NCBI GenBank assembly: GCA_964422855.1
Contig: CAYRCS010000007.1
Coordinates: 1 to 36,846 of the forward strand
Origin: CAZEYI01 sp964422855
Lineage (GTDB): Bacteria > Patescibacteriota > Gracilibacteria > Absconditabacterales > Absconditicoccaceae
DNA: 36,846 nucleotides
Reading direction: 5' to 3'
The notes under the pieces are model-generated. The model ran no database searches and had not been told where the DNA came from. It was given only the letters and a program-made list of their open reading frames with translations. The translations under genes were made by a program, and so were the position numbers. Below, one piece after another: positions 36,098-36,846 of the stretch (within the stretch, counting starts at the first letter, position 1; every line of letters starts with the position of its first letter).

Positions 36098-36846
36098 ATG
36101 ACCCTATCTAATCTTCCGGATTATTTGCAAAAGGATATCGCTACGATAAGCGATAAACAGCCTGCTTTTTTGGAGCATTTGCTAGCAAAAATGGATCATC
36201 ATATCTCCAAAGGAGGTAAAGTCCTACTTTTGACATTGACTAAGAAGTCGTCTGAAGAGATTACGACATTTCTTATATCCAAAGGATACAAAGCATTTTA
36301 TCTTCACAGCGAGATTGCCACAATCGATCGTTGGGAGATTATCAAAAAATTGAAAACAGGCGTTATCGATATTATCGTAGGTATTAATTTGCTCAGAGAA
36401 TGATTGGATTTGCCTGAAGTTTCATTGTTGGCGATATTGGATGCTGATAAGGAAGGATTTTTGCGTTCAACCACATCACTTATCCAGATCATAGGTCGTG
36501 CTGCCAGAAATCCTGATAGCGAAGTAATCCTATATGCTGATTATTTTACGGAATCTATTGTAAAATCATTGTGGGAGACATATCGTAGAAGAAACATCCA
36601 AACAGCACATAATATTAAACACCATATTTCACCAAAAAAAGCTACATCAAATGCCAAAGATCTGGAATCAGTAAAGACGGATGAAGATCTATCGCAGTCA
36701 TTTGATCTCATGACGAGAGGGAAAACAAAGAGACTCAGAAAAATGACGAAAATGGAAAAATCTATGATAGCCAAAGATTTAAAAGCTCAGCTTGACCTTG
36801 CGATCAAGGATTGGAAATTTGAGGAAGCTGCTGTGATTAGAGATCA
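36098..36846 (+). CDS. UvrB-like protein starting at helicase domain 3 (3' end outside window)
   Basis: The frame from ATG 36098 runs to the window end (249 codons). It matches the C-terminal half of UvrB: VLLLTLTKKSSEEITTFLIS (motif IV region), LHSEIATIDRWEIIKKLKTG, IIVGINLLREGLDLPEVSLL (motif V; Gly is TGA at 36401), AILDADKEGFLRSTTSLIQI, IGRAARNPDSEVILYAD (motif VI), RRRNIQTAHNIKHHI, and a UVR-like DLAIKDWKFEEAAVIRD at the edge. The N-terminal half of UvrB (Walker A, UvrA-binding domain 2, beta-hairpin) is missing: an in-frame TAA at 36062 closes the frame upstream. A good promoter directly precedes the short gene, which argues against simple decay. Without a Walker A it cannot act alone as the damage-loading ATPase. 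Confidence 0.85.

Noticed and set aside
1..36846. Insertion sequences, integrases, phage genes or attachment sites
   Set aside because: No transposase, integrase or phage structural gene and no terminal repeats were seen; the region looks like stable chromosome.

Overview
The window reads as bacterial chromosome from the Candidate Phyla Radiation lineage Gracilibacteria / Absconditabacteria (SR1). The decisive sign is that UGA is read as glycine (translation table 25). Almost every recognisable gene has in-frame TGA exactly where its family has a conserved glycine: the MurE P-loop, the RNase J HGHLDH motif, the RsmE IGPEGG motif, the MurE GKGHE motif and the esterase GHSLG elbow. Only TAA and TAG end genes. 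With the standard code most genes look shattered; with code 25 they become full-length, tightly packed genes. Base composition is AT-rich by eye, and clear Shine-Dalgarno sequences are nearly absent.

Layout. 1-910 (-): 5' part of atpB (F0 subunit a), cut by the window edge. 911-1348: gene-free, with a GC-rich foldable segment and a promoter. 1349-6725 (+): a DPF-motif protein, then rsmE-murE-DUF58-lytic transglycosylase-DUF2461. 6961-7539 (+): a membrane-anchored glutathione-peroxidase-type protein, convergent with a VKOR / DUF2177 pair (7507-8334, -). 8441-9362 (+): a small protein and rlmE. 9436-9597 (-): a possible 53-residue protein. 9713-12221 (+): ychF and a secreted esterase with SLH modules. 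12357-15418 (+): a sigma-region-4/HARE-HTH regulator, tRNA-Leu, an orphan, a YqeY-like gene and a VirB2-like pilin. 15514-16429: a small orphan and a convergent O-methyltransferase. 16474-18465 (+): RNase J.

18574-24468 (+) is an apparent operon: mltG, two secreted or surface proteins, and a 900-residue valyl-tRNA-synthetase homologue that keeps editing-domain motifs but lacks HIGH and KMSKS. 24556-30410 (-): a DsbA-like thioredoxin with a small paralogue of its N-terminal part, an O-antigen-ligase-type membrane protein, and two orphans of 848 and 189 residues. 30469-32740 (+): a promoter, tRNA-Ser, tRNA-CAU, rpmG, rpsP, a second VirB2-like protein, a Bcp-type peroxiredoxin and a membrane protein. 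32797-35976 (-): a 1059-residue exported protein with thrombospondin-3-like Ca-binding motifs and PKD domains. 36098-end (+): a UvrB-like gene that starts at helicase domain 3, with its own promoter.

Functional themes. Cell wall synthesis and remodelling: MurE, two lytic transglycosylases, an O-antigen-ligase-type protein. Oxidative protein folding and redox defence: VKOR, DsbA, a GPx-type protein, a peroxiredoxin. Surface and secretion: SLH esterase, Fn3-like and PKD/TSP3 proteins, two VirB2-like pilins. RNA and translation: RsmE, RlmE, YchF, RNase J, ribosomal proteins, tRNAs. The most unusual items are the catalytically dead-looking ValRS paralogue and the half-length UvrB.
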